DNA of 64,000 nt from Pseudomonas shirazensis (GTDB lineage: Bacteria; Pseudomonadota; Gammaproteobacteria; Pseudomonadales; Pseudomonadaceae): NCBI RefSeq assembly GCF_014268785.2, contig NZ_JABWRD020000001.1, positions 1,191,001-1,255,000 on the forward strand. The letters are read 5' to 3'. Both the position numbers and the translations under genes were made by a program. Positions 53,054-61,984 of this stretch are shown here, in pieces. A model generated the notes under the pieces. That model was not told where the DNA came from. It made no database searches and worked only from the letters and a program-made list of their open reading frames with translations. Position 1 is the first letter of the stretch. Each line of letters opens with the position of its first letter.

Positions 53054-53980
53054 CTAGGCCTTGATTCGCCACGGCGATCCTGAATGGAATGAGCGCTGCA
53101 GCCAGTCCTTGAGTGCGCCGACGGCTGCAGTGTGCAATCGCGCCGAGGGCCGTACCAGGTAGATTCCGGCCGTGACATCCAGTTGCCAGTCTGGCAGCAC
53201 GCGCACCAGCCTACCGGCGGCCAGGTCTTCGATCATCAACCAGTCGCCGCCAGCGATAATACCGACACCCCGGCGGGCAGCCTCCAGCAAGGCTTCATTG
53301 TCATTGCTGCGCAGTGAACCTGCGACCTTGACTCTTACATGCTGCGCGCCGGCCGTTAGGTTCCATTCAGGAAACGAGCGCAAGCCACTGAAACCCAGGC
53401 AGTTATGCTCGGCCAGGTCAGCAGGAACTTGAAGCGTGGGATGTTTGGCCAGGTACTCCGGCGATGCGCACAGAATGCGCAGATGATCGCAGAGCTTTTT
53501 TGCCACCAAACGGCTGTCTGCCAGCTCACCGATACGGATTGCCGCGTCAAAACCTTCAGCCACCAGATCGACAAAACGGTCTGAGTACTCGACCTCCATC
53601 GTTACCTGCGGATGCGCCAGGACGAAGTCCGCCAGCAGCCCACTCAGCCAGCGCCTGCCCATCGCCGCCGGCAGCGCCAGGCGTAGACGACCACGAACGG
53701 TCGCAGCGCCCTCGGCCGCTTCCTGCTCGGCTTCATCGATCAAGCGGCTCGCCTGGCGCAGCCGCTGCACCAGTCGCTCGCCCTCATCGGTGAAACGCAA
53801 CTGGCGGGTAGTGCGTTCGACCAGACGAATTCCCAGGCGCTGCTCGAGCGCACTCAATCGCCGCGACAGCACCGACGGGTGGCGGTCGAGCTGGCGCCCG
53901 GCAGCGGCGAATGAACCTTGCTCGTGCAAGGCCAGCAAGCTTGCCAGTTCATCCGCGCGGCGGCTGTCGAAGGCGTCCAT
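53054..53980 (-). CDS. LysR family transcriptional regulator
   Basis: Predicted 308 residues, normal for the family. N-terminal winged helix (DELASLLALHEQGSFAAAGRQLDRHPSVLSRRLSALEQRLGIRLVERTTRQLRF) followed by a periplasmic-binding-type effector domain (about 95-300). ATG 53980 was chosen; a TTG at 54004 overlaps the stop of the upstream gene. It follows the quinone oxidoreductase gene by 20 bases on the same strand, so the two are probably one transcript and this regulator may control it. Ligand unknown. Confidence 0.88.
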   Translation of the reverse strand: MDAFDSRRADELASLLALHEQGSFAAAGRQLDRHPSVLSRRLSALEQRLGIRLVERTTRQLRFTDEGERLVQRLRQASRLIDEAEQEAAEGAATVRGRLRLALPAAMGRRWLSGLLADFVLAHPQVTMEVEYSDRFVDLVAEGFDAAIRIGELADSRLVAKKLCDHLRILCASPEYLAKHPTLQVPADLAEHNCLGFSGLRSFPEWNLTAGAQHVRVKVAGSLRSNDNEALLEAARRGVGIIAGGDWLMIEDLAAGRLVRVLPDWQLDVTAGIYLVRPSARLHTAAVGALKDWLQRSFHSGSPWRIKA

Positions 53981-54000
53981 GGGCAGGCTCTCAAACAAAG

Positions 54001-54975
54001 TCAAGGGATCAGTATCAGCGCCCCCTCGGAACGGCCCTGCTCCAGGTCCGTATGAGCCTGGGCAACATCAGCCAGCGGGTAGCGGCGCCAGATACGCGGC
54101 AGGATGATACCTTGGCTGACAGCCTCCAGCACGTCTGCCGCGCGCTGCTGATATTCCTCGGCAGTCTGGGTATGGGCGGCCAGCGATGGCCGTGTCAGGT
54201 ACAGCGAGCCCTTGGCATTGAGCGTGCTCACCTCGATGGGCGCTGGGGCACCCGAGGTCGCCCCGAACGACACCAGCAGCCCGCGCGTTCGCAGGCTGTC
54301 CAGTGAGGCCTGCAGCGAAACTTTACCGATGCTGTCATACACTACGTCCACGCCCTGCCCCGCAGTCAGTTCCTTGACTTGGGCGGCCAAGGTCGCCGCA
54401 TCAAATACCAGCACGTGCGCGCAGCCTGCCTCCTTTGCGCGACCGACACTTTCAGGCCGGGAAACAACACCAATCACCGTCGCCCCCAAGTGCCTGGCCC
54501 ACGCCACCAGCAACTGGCCCACCGCGCCACCAGCACCGTAGACCAGCAGCTGAGTGCCGGGACCCACTGAATAGGTAGTCTTGATCAAGTACTGTGCGGT
54601 TATGCCCTTGAACAACACTGCGGCGGCCTGTTCATCACTGACCGAGGCCGGCAACTTGACCAGACGCTCGGCCGGGTACAAGCGGCCACTGGCGTAGCTG
54701 CCAATCGGGCCGGTGGCATAGGCAACCCGATCGCCAACCTGCAATGAGGCGACGCCCTCGCCCACAGCCGTTACCCGCCCTGCACCCTCCAGCCCCAAGC
54801 CACTTGGCAGCACCAGCGGCGCAGCACCTTTGCGTTGCAGCAGGTCGAGCGGGTTGACGCCGATGGCGGTCTGTTCAAGCCAGACCTGACCCGGCCCCGG
54901 CTGCTGCGGTTGCACAGGCTCCAGTTGCATTACATCTGTGGTGCCGGTGTCGGTCAGAACGATTCGTGCGGACAT
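54001..54975 (-). CDS. NADPH:quinone oxidoreductase-like protein (zinc-free MDR family)
   Basis: Predicted 324 residues, the length of QorA. The N-terminal GroES-like part contains GVNPLDLLQRKG, and the Rossmann fold carries LLVYGAGGAVGQLLVAWARHLGATVIGV. The zinc-binding cysteines of alcohol dehydrogenases are absent, as expected for quinone reductases. Such enzymes reduce quinones or enals with NADPH. ATG 54975 follows AGGGAAATTGGCC. It is divergent from the EamA transporter gene and is followed by a LysR gene that may regulate it. Confidence 0.88.
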   Translation of the reverse strand: MSARIVLTDTGTTDVMQLEPVQPQQPGPGQVWLEQTAIGVNPLDLLQRKGAAPLVLPSGLGLEGAGRVTAVGEGVASLQVGDRVAYATGPIGSYASGRLYPAERLVKLPASVSDEQAAAVLFKGITAQYLIKTTYSVGPGTQLLVYGAGGAVGQLLVAWARHLGATVIGVVSRPESVGRAKEAGCAHVLVFDAATLAAQVKELTAGQGVDVVYDSIGKVSLQASLDSLRTRGLLVSFGATSGAPAPIEVSTLNAKGSLYLTRPSLAAHTQTAEEYQQRAADVLEAVSQGIILPRIWRRYPLADVAQAHTDLEQGRSEGALILIP

Positions 54976-55182
54976 GGCCAATTTCCCTGGTTGGTGGAAT
55001 GCCGTTGCAGCTTAGATAGCCATATGCCGTCGAGCAATCAGGCCTGGCACAGATGATTCGTGCACACACCGAAGCAATACATCTCGAAAGTACCGTTGCG
55101 GTCCAGCCCAAGCCCGGCAAGACTACGTCCACGACCACCCGACGCAGGCTTGCTCGCCAAGCCGTTCAGGCCCCTGTTGCTT

Positions 55183-56064
55183 ATGCACGACAAGACCACG
55201 TTCAGCGTGCCGGTAACCCACCGATCGCTGCTGCTTCCCATTCTTCTGAGTTTGCTGGCGTTTGCCGCCAACTCGGTATTCTGCCGTCTGGCCCTGCGCG
55301 AAGGCGCCATTGATGCCACCGCCTTCACGGCGATCCGGCTCGGCAGTGGCGCGGCAGTGCTCGCCGCATTGGTGTACTGCACTCGGCGGCCTCGCAATAC
55401 GGCAGGCAGCTGGGCCGGAGGACTGGCCCTGTTCGCCTATGCCTGGCTGTTCTCGCTCGCCTACCTGCAACTGGGTGCAGGCACCGGCGCGCTGATTCTG
55501 TTCGGGGCAGTACAGATCAGCATGTTCGCTTTCGGCATGTGGCGAGGCGAACCGCTGCAGCGCAAGGTGCTGCTAGGGATGTTGATTGCCTTCGCTGGAC
55601 TGCTTGCATTGCTGTTACCCGGCACCGACGCACCGCCGCTTGCCAGCGCGTTGGTCATGCTTACCGCAGGCATTGCCTGGGGCGCGTATTCACTGCTGGG
55701 CAAAGGGTCAGCCGACCCGCTGGCGGCCACTGCAGGCAACTTCCTGCGCAGCCTGCCGCTGGTGCTTGTCGCTGTTGTGGCAATGGCGCTGAGCGGCGCA
55801 TCGCTGCGCTGGAGCGGCGAAGGCGTGCTGTATGCGCTCGGGTCAGGCGTGCTGGCCTCCGGTGCCGGTTACAGCCTCTGGTATAGCGTGGTCAAGTGCA
55901 TCAGCTCGCAGCAGGCGGCGACCCTGCAGTTGTGTGTGCCGGTGCTGGCAGCGCTTGGTGGGGGGTTGTTGCTCGGCGAGCCACTGACCTGGCGCTTGGG
56001 CCTGACTTCGCTGGTGGTGCTCGGTGGGGTTGCGTTGGCGTTGCTGCCGACGCGGCGGGGCTAA
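55183..56064 (+). CDS. EamA (DMT superfamily) transporter
   Basis: Predicted 293 residues with about ten membrane spans in two similar halves. It starts near LLPILLSLLAFAANSVFCRLALREGAIDATAFTAIRL and has the second-half motif ASGAGYSLWYSVVKCISSQQAATLQLCVPVLAALGG, both typical of RhaT/EamA carriers that export metabolites. Start ATG 55183 was chosen; the in-frame extension to 55060 is Arg/Pro-rich and not membrane-like. Divergent from the quinone oxidoreductase gene. Substrate unknown. Confidence 0.85.
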   Translation: MHDKTTFSVPVTHRSLLLPILLSLLAFAANSVFCRLALREGAIDATAFTAIRLGSGAAVLAALVYCTRRPRNTAGSWAGGLALFAYAWLFSLAYLQLGAGTGALILFGAVQISMFAFGMWRGEPLQRKVLLGMLIAFAGLLALLLPGTDAPPLASALVMLTAGIAWGAYSLLGKGSADPLAATAGNFLRSLPLVLVAVVAMALSGASLRWSGEGVLYALGSGVLASGAGYSLWYSVVKCISSQQAATLQLCVPVLAALGGGLLLGEPLTWRLGLTSLVVLGGVALALLPTRRG

Positions 56065-56263
56065 GCAGCCAGCCGGGTAGCCTTTCACCCTCGATAGCGA
56101 ATTTTCCTACATCCTTATCAGAAGCCGGATAGGTCCGTCAAAAGCCCTACACCGGTATGGTTGGCAGGCAATCAAAGCCGTGAAAACAGCGGCCCGCCCC
56201 CAGCCCCGTCGGCAACTCATCGGCCCTATCGGCGACGCTTGCAGACGCTGAAAAGGACGTCCC

Positions 56264-58447
56264 ATGCCCAGCCAATCCGACCTGAGCTTCTGCTTCGAGC
56301 CTCTGGCCAGCCGCACGCCGTTCGAAGTGGTGTCATTCACTCTCGAAGAAACCCTCAGCACGCCTTTCAAGCTCACGCTGGAGCTGATCTGCTACCGAGT
56401 TGATGTCGATTTCGCCGAGCTGATTGACAAACCAGCGCTGTTCACCATTTGCCGCGACCAGCAGCCAGTGCGCTACGTGCATGGTTTGATCAGCAGCCTC
56501 AGCCAGGGCGAAAGTGGTTTCTATCGCACCCGCTATCAAGCCGTCATCGAACCACAACTGGCACGCGCACGCCTGCGCTCCAACTGGCGAATCTTCCAGC
56601 AGCAGCCCGCAGCGCAGATCCTCGCGGTCATGTTCAAGCGCCAAGGCCTGACCCAGATCGAATTCAGCACAACGTGCGAGCACCAGGTCCGCGAGTTTTG
56701 CGTGCAAGCCGGCGAAACCGACCTCGACTTCATTGCACGTCTGGCTGCAGAAGAAGGCTACATCTACAGCTTTGACCACAGCGCTACTGCCCACACCCTG
56801 CGCGTTACCGACCGGGTGATGAGCCTCGGGCAGATCAACAGAAGCGTCATCAAGCCCGCAGACGATCTACGCAGTAATGCCGATCATGACACTGCCGATC
56901 CGCTTAGCGTGCTGTATCACTCCAACAGTGGCGGCGATCCCGCCGGCCCTTGCCTGCGCAGGCTTCGCTATTGCGAGCAGGTGGCAACCACTCACCAGCA
57001 GCAGCGCGACTATACCTTCCTGCGGCCAGCCTACCGCCAACAACACGGGGTGGTTGCCAGCCAGTGGAAGCTGCCCTGTAACAAGTACGAACGCTTCGAC
57101 TATCCCGGCCGCTATAACCTTGATGTGGTTGGCAAGCCGTTCACCCAGACGCGGCTGACCGCACGCCGCCACGCGGTGCGCCTGGCTGAAGTCGAAGGCG
57201 ACGATGTTCGTCTGCAACCTGGGCTGAGTTTCAATCTGATCGATCATCCCCGTGAGGACCTCAACGCCCACTGGCGGGTGATCAGCGTGCGTCACGTCGG
57301 CAGCCAGTTCACCAGTCTGCAGGAAGAGGCGGCGGATGCCGATCAGGGCACACACTATGTCCAGCATGCTGAGCTGGTACCGGGCCGCATCGACTGGAAG
57401 CCCGCGTTGTTGGCCAGGCCGCGAATTGACGGGCCGCACATGGCGACGGTGGTCGGGCCGCCCGAGGAAGAGATTTATTGCGACCAGTGGGGGCGGGTCA
57501 AGGTCAGCTTTCCCTGGGACCGAGAAAGCAAGGACAACCAGTTCAGCTCGTGCTGGATCCGCGTCGCCCAGGGCTGGGCAGGCGGCAGTTGGGGGTCGAT
57601 GGCCATACCGCGAATCGGCCAGGAAGTGATCGTTCAATACGTCAATTCCGATCCCGATCAGCCATTGATTACCGGCCGCACCTACTGCGCCAACCAGCTG
57701 CCGCCCTATGAACTGCCGCAGCACAAGACCCGTATGACCATCAAAAGCCAGACCCACAAAGGGCAAGGCTTCAATGAGCTGCGCTTCGAGGATGAGCTGG
57801 ACCGGCAAGAGGTGTTCATTCACGCCCAGAAAGACCAGAACAACGTGGTCCGGCACAACGAAACCACCAAAGTCGGCAATGATCGCGCTGAGCAAGTCGA
57901 GCGTGATGAGACCCTCAACGTCGGCCATGACCGCACAGAGTCGATCGGCAATGATGAAAAGGTTTCGATTGGTCAGGATCGTCAGCATCAAACTGGTCGG
58001 GATGACGTCCTCGAAATCGGCCGCCACCACTGCATCACTATCGCTCAGGACCGCATCGAGCAGGTCGGCAACCACCGCCGCGACACCACAACTGCCAACC
58101 ACACCGTCGATATCGGCGGGCACCTCGAACAAAAGGTCGCTGGCCACGTCGACCTGAAAGCCGGCCAAGCGATTCGCTACCAGACCCAGGACTTCGAGAT
58201 CGAGGTCGCTGGCAGCTTCTCGATCAAATCGCCGGGCGGCACGTTACGCCTGGATGCTTCCGGGATAACCCTCGACGGTGTCGCGATAAATTTCAAAGGG
58301 CCTATCGGTCAAGCACCTGAGGGGAGTTCCTACGCCTTCAGCATCAGCGGCAAGCCTGAACCGGGTGAGCCTGTCTGCCTGAGTTGCCTGCTCAAAGCGA
58401 TTCAAGAGGGGCGCAGTGTTGTCCGCCTCGAAGGGGTCAACGCATGA
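56264..58447 (+). CDS. vgrG: Type VI secretion spike protein VgrG (TssI)
   Basis: Predicted 727 residues. The gp27-like base (about 1-370) begins FEPLASRTPFEVVSFTLEE; the gp5 OB-fold follows (ATVVGPPEEEIYCDQWGRVKVSFPWD, about 388-415). A long run of short repeats (about 540-640: VGNDRAEQVER, VGHDRTESIG, IGQDRQHQTG) builds the spike needle. The C-terminal tail of about 60 residues contains CLSC and may hold the cargo or adaptor. VgrG sharpens the T6SS tube and delivers effectors. ATG 56264 follows AAAAGGACGTCCC. The stop overlaps the adaptor gene start. No other T6SS structural gene is in the window, so this is a satellite vgrG cluster. Confidence 0.93.
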   Translation: MPSQSDLSFCFEPLASRTPFEVVSFTLEETLSTPFKLTLELICYRVDVDFAELIDKPALFTICRDQQPVRYVHGLISSLSQGESGFYRTRYQAVIEPQLARARLRSNWRIFQQQPAAQILAVMFKRQGLTQIEFSTTCEHQVREFCVQAGETDLDFIARLAAEEGYIYSFDHSATAHTLRVTDRVMSLGQINRSVIKPADDLRSNADHDTADPLSVLYHSNSGGDPAGPCLRRLRYCEQVATTHQQQRDYTFLRPAYRQQHGVVASQWKLPCNKYERFDYPGRYNLDVVGKPFTQTRLTARRHAVRLAEVEGDDVRLQPGLSFNLIDHPREDLNAHWRVISVRHVGSQFTSLQEEAADADQGTHYVQHAELVPGRIDWKPALLARPRIDGPHMATVVGPPEEEIYCDQWGRVKVSFPWDRESKDNQFSSCWIRVAQGWAGGSWGSMAIPRIGQEVIVQYVNSDPDQPLITGRTYCANQLPPYELPQHKTRMTIKSQTHKGQGFNELRFEDELDRQEVFIHAQKDQNNVVRHNETTKVGNDRAEQVERDETLNVGHDRTESIGNDEKVSIGQDRQHQTGRDDVLEIGRHHCITIAQDRIEQVGNHRRDTTTANHTVDIGGHLEQKVAGHVDLKAGQAIRYQTQDFEIEVAGSFSIKSPGGTLRLDASGITLDGVAINFKGPIGQAPEGSSYAFSISGKPEPGEPVCLSCLLKAIQEGRSVVRLEGVNA

Positions 58448-59331
58448 ACACAACAGCCACAAATCTTGGAAACGAGATCGTCGAAGTACTGCGCAACCCG
58501 AGTTACCGCCTGACTGGCATCGTCGAGATAAGCCGCTTGAGCGAGCGAGATCGCAGCGAACTGCTGCGCCGTATCAAGGAATACGCGTTGCCATTACTTC
58601 AGCAGCCCGAATTCGCCAACCTGCAGGCGCTTGGGCCGCGCTTGATCACTCCAGCGCCCCACTACGGCCTGGACGGTCAGTGGAGCAACTACTGGGATGT
58701 CGAGCACTATGGCAAAGAGGGCATCTGCGCGTGGGTCGTCAGTGCGATGCCGCCGCCAGAATTGCTCGTGCACCTGAGCCAGGCCAATCGCACGGTTGCG
58801 CCTGATGGCAATAGCTACCTGCTGCGTTGGCACATCGCACGCAGTCTCCAGGTTCTGCATGCACGGCGCGACTTGCCGGCGGTACGCGAGTGGCTCGCGC
58901 CTGTCCATAAAATATGGCTACCGGTACCTGACCCAGGTCGCGAGCGCTGGGTATGCCTCGAGGGAGAGGATCGCGCGCCGACCAGCCAAGGCGACGCCTT
59001 CGAGCTGGACTCGGCGTGCTGGCAGGCGCTGACCGGCGACCCGCTGGAATACACCTTGGCCGACGCCATCGGCACCGCGATGGCAGCTGCGGGCATGACC
59101 GGCCAATGCCACACCATTCGCCTAGGCATTGCTCGCGCGCATTTGAGTGCAGCGCGCAAAGCTGGCCTGAGCCGCCAGCAGGACCTGATCAGCTACGTGA
59201 CCATGATGACCCTCAACGGCGATGCGCTGGCTGAGTCGGCCGCATGGAAGCAAGCCGTTGCCGAAGCAAGCGAGCTCAAACGTTCGCTGGCTGACGCCCT
59301 GCAAGCCCCCCTCTCCTGCCAGCCTCGATAA
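58444..59331 (+). CDS. DUF4123 effector adaptor/chaperone of the T6SS cluster
   Basis: Predicted 295 residues. The first half (about 75-190, with ICAWVVSAMPPPELLVHLSQ and YLLRWHIARSLQVLH) fits DUF4123, the adaptor family (Tap-1/TEC) that loads effectors onto a particular VgrG; the second half is helical and unassigned. ATG 58444 overlaps the vgrG stop (ATGA), and the effector gene starts 10 bases after its stop. This vgrG-adaptor-effector order is the classical one. Family call is from position and moderate motif similarity. Confidence 0.8.
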   Translation: MNTTATNLGNEIVEVLRNPSYRLTGIVEISRLSERDRSELLRRIKEYALPLLQQPEFANLQALGPRLITPAPHYGLDGQWSNYWDVEHYGKEGICAWVVSAMPPPELLVHLSQANRTVAPDGNSYLLRWHIARSLQVLHARRDLPAVREWLAPVHKIWLPVPDPGRERWVCLEGEDRAPTSQGDAFELDSACWQALTGDPLEYTLADAIGTAMAAAGMTGQCHTIRLGIARAHLSAARKAGLSRQQDLISYVTMMTLNGDALAESAAWKQAVAEASELKRSLADALQAPLSCQPR

Positions 59332-59341
59332 GGACGCCACC

Positions 59342-61984
59342 ATGATCAGCATGGACAAGCTCTTCGCTATTAATCAGGCTGCCTGCGACGCCCTCAGCGT
59401 GCCGCTAGCCGCAGGCCCTGCAGTCAGCTGCACCCGCACTTTCACCATTCTCCCGCTGCGCTACGCCGCCGTCGGCGGCAACTCCGGCTTGCGCGAGCGC
59501 CTGCCGCAATTGCCAGACAACCTGCATCACGCGCATCAGGCTGGCGCCTTGGCTCAGGCTGCCTACGCGATACGGCCACTGCGTGAAGGATTCCTTTACG
59601 TCATGGAAGCTCGCCGAATAGGCAACAGGTTGTTATTTCTTGACCCGTTCCGCATTTCGGCAGATGGCTCACTGGCCATCACCAGCTTCGATGATCCCTG
59701 GCAAGCCCCGCCGGCCTCGCTGACGGCGCAGGACGTGATGCGCAACCTGGCATGGGCTCTGACTATCCACGATGTGGATGACCTGGTCGGGCTGCGGCTG
59801 TTCTACAGCCCTGACCCACTGAGCAGAGCTACGCTGATGCGGCTGTTCCACCAGGCTTCCAGCTTGCCGGCCGTGAACGTGGCCAAGTATGCCGCCCCTT
59901 CCTGCTCAGTCCCTGAGTCCCATGTACTGACTTACGGTCAACTCGACCTGGTGGCCGATTTCGCCGCAGAGAACGATCCAGACCTGCGCAAGATGCTTGA
60001 CGCACAGCTATCTTCGACGCCGAAGATCATGTCGCTGGTGGCCTCTCGGCAGATGCTCAAGCCAAAGCCAAACAGCGATACGCCGCGAGGTATCGCCATC
60101 GTGGTCGAGGACGCGATCGGCATTACCCAGGATCTCAATGCCTGGCGCAACGCGGGCCTGGAACACCTCAAAGGCTGGCTGGAAACCACCACGCCCGGCG
60201 CGGAACCAGACCAGCCGGGGATCAGCAACGAGCGCAAGGTGCTGGTGGCACAAGCGTTCACTCAACTGCACGCCGAGTTCAGTGAGCGCAAGGTCGGCGC
60301 CCTGCTGAGCCGCCATACCCAGACCCTGCGTGAGTACCTGACAGACGGCGAACAAAGCCTGCCGCCCGGTCAAACCCGCGAATGGTGGGCGCAGACACGC
60401 GAAGGCATTCTTGAAGTTGATGCGCAGTTCAAGCGCAAGGATCTCGAGGCGCGTGCTGCCACTGGCGAGTTTGCCAAGGCTTTCGAAGAGCGCTACTTGC
60501 CAAGGGTCGATCTGCCCGCCATGCACGTTCAGCTGGGCTGGTTCGAGACCGTCAGCCGCGAAGCGCAACGCCAGGCTGATGCTCGGGCAGGCGACCACCT
60601 GATGTGGCTGCAACATCCGCGACTGCTTGCAGCGCTGGATCTCTATGACCAGGAAGACCTCACCAGCGGTCTGTGCTTTGCGCACCAGACCGGCCTCTGC
60701 GTGCTGGGTATGGAAGGCACCGTCAAAGGCGCGCAATTGCTCAGCCGCTGGTGGCAGAGCGGTGAAGTTGAAGCGAGCAACTTGGCTATGCGCGCTTATG
60801 TGTTCAATCAGAAATCGGTTGCCGAGGTACTGGCAAAGACCCAGAGCGATATGCGCATTCTCCAAGGGCTAGCGGACGACTGGCAAAGACTGGAAACCGC
60901 ACTGCAACAAGCCAAGGCACTGGCGGCGCAATTCAGCGCAATCGACGGTCATTTGGAGCAGTTAGCCCAACATGGCCACGTCAATACTGCCGGCGCACTG
61001 GCCTGGATTGGTCATCTAGGGCGTGAAGCCCTGAGCGCCGGTGCGCCCAACGCTGTGGACCGAGCACTGCATCGGCGTCTGGTAACCCTCCTCACTGCTT
61101 CGCTGGGTGAGCAAGCCCTCAACCTGCGCATGGCCGAACACGCCCAAGCCGGCCACACCCCCTCACCGGGCCGCGTTGCCGCACCGATCATGCGCCGGCT
61201 TGATCAGGCCTATGTCGACAGCCTGAGCGGCGCGCACAGCAACAGCTTCTACCGCCTGAGGGTCAGCAGCGCGCTGCTGTTGCTGGAAGCGAGTCTGTTG
61301 CTGCTGCAAGGCAGGCGAGAAGATAAGGATCGACGGTTCTGGAGCGAGGTGGCTGCGGGGGCGTTGACGAGTGCGGCGGCGGGGATGGAGTTGTTGGCGG
61401 TGGGGACAGAGAAGGTGTTTGGCGAGTTTGGTAACGGCTCCGCGATTGGGCGTGGATCAAGGATCAGCTTGGGACGTTACCGGTTTTGGGGAGCGGTTAT
61501 GGCAAGCGCTGGCGGGCTCGTGAGTATTTGGTGGGATATAGATGATGCTTTACAGGTAACTGACAAGCTGTTTCTACCCCGCTCGAGAAGAAACCTGCTG
61601 TCCAGCGCATACATAGCCCGAGTGTTTGCGACTTCCACAATGCTAGCAGGGCAGGGTGGATTGGCGTTTGCTCAAGCCAGCGCCTACTTTAGATGGCGGG
61701 CGATGTCCCGGCAGGCGTCATCAGTTGCAGACCTCTTTAATTATCTTTCCGGACTATCTACACGCGTAGCCTCTCATCAAGGTGCCACTCTCCTATTTGG
61801 TAGAATGATCTGGATAGGTGGGGTTGTTGTGATAGCTGCAAGCGTCCTGATTTTTATTTTAGATGAGGATGCATTAGAAAAATGGTGCGTCAAGAGTTGC
61901 TTCAGTCGAATCGACGGGAAGAGGTTCGGTAATAATGGCGAAGAGCTTTCGGAATTATTTAACGCCATTCAAGGCGTGCTGTAA
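59342..61984 (+). CDS. VasX-like (BTH_I2691 family) T6SS membrane-acting effector
   Basis: Predicted 880 residues. The N-terminal part (CTRTFTILPLRYAAVGG, then IRPLREGFLYVME) matches the VasX N-terminal region of T6SS effectors. A helical middle (about 250-640) leads to a C-terminal third with about four hydrophobic helices (about 640-660, 715-735, 765-785, 822-842), consistent with a colicin-like pore-former as in VasX. Cargo for the upstream VgrG through the DUF4123 protein. From about 61500 the DNA becomes AT-rich: 61801-61980 has 78 G+C in 180 bases (43%). Residues about 419-670 are repeated in the truncated gene after 63242. Start ATG 59342 follows AAGGACGCC. Confidence 0.85.
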   Translation: MISMDKLFAINQAACDALSVPLAAGPAVSCTRTFTILPLRYAAVGGNSGLRERLPQLPDNLHHAHQAGALAQAAYAIRPLREGFLYVMEARRIGNRLLFLDPFRISADGSLAITSFDDPWQAPPASLTAQDVMRNLAWALTIHDVDDLVGLRLFYSPDPLSRATLMRLFHQASSLPAVNVAKYAAPSCSVPESHVLTYGQLDLVADFAAENDPDLRKMLDAQLSSTPKIMSLVASRQMLKPKPNSDTPRGIAIVVEDAIGITQDLNAWRNAGLEHLKGWLETTTPGAEPDQPGISNERKVLVAQAFTQLHAEFSERKVGALLSRHTQTLREYLTDGEQSLPPGQTREWWAQTREGILEVDAQFKRKDLEARAATGEFAKAFEERYLPRVDLPAMHVQLGWFETVSREAQRQADARAGDHLMWLQHPRLLAALDLYDQEDLTSGLCFAHQTGLCVLGMEGTVKGAQLLSRWWQSGEVEASNLAMRAYVFNQKSVAEVLAKTQSDMRILQGLADDWQRLETALQQAKALAAQFSAIDGHLEQLAQHGHVNTAGALAWIGHLGREALSAGAPNAVDRALHRRLVTLLTASLGEQALNLRMAEHAQAGHTPSPGRVAAPIMRRLDQAYVDSLSGAHSNSFYRLRVSSALLLLEASLLLLQGRREDKDRRFWSEVAAGALTSAAAGMELLAVGTEKVFGEFGNGSAIGRGSRISLGRYRFWGAVMASAGGLVSIWWDIDDALQVTDKLFLPRSRRNLLSSAYIARVFATSTMLAGQGGLAFAQASAYFRWRAMSRQASSVADLFNYLSGLSTRVASHQGATLLFGRMIWIGGVVVIAASVLIFILDEDALEKWCVKSCFSRIDGKRFGNNGEELSELFNAIQGVL
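60594..61352 (+). repeat. Direct repeat, copy 1 (inside the effector gene)
   Basis: Bases 60594-61352 align without gaps to 63242-64000 at an offset of 2648. I counted 22 mismatches in about 759 bases (97%); only two fall after 61013, so the right part is nearly identical. The left boundary is sharp, at the ACCACCTGATG shared by both copies. The right end is not reached in the window. Confidence 0.95.
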
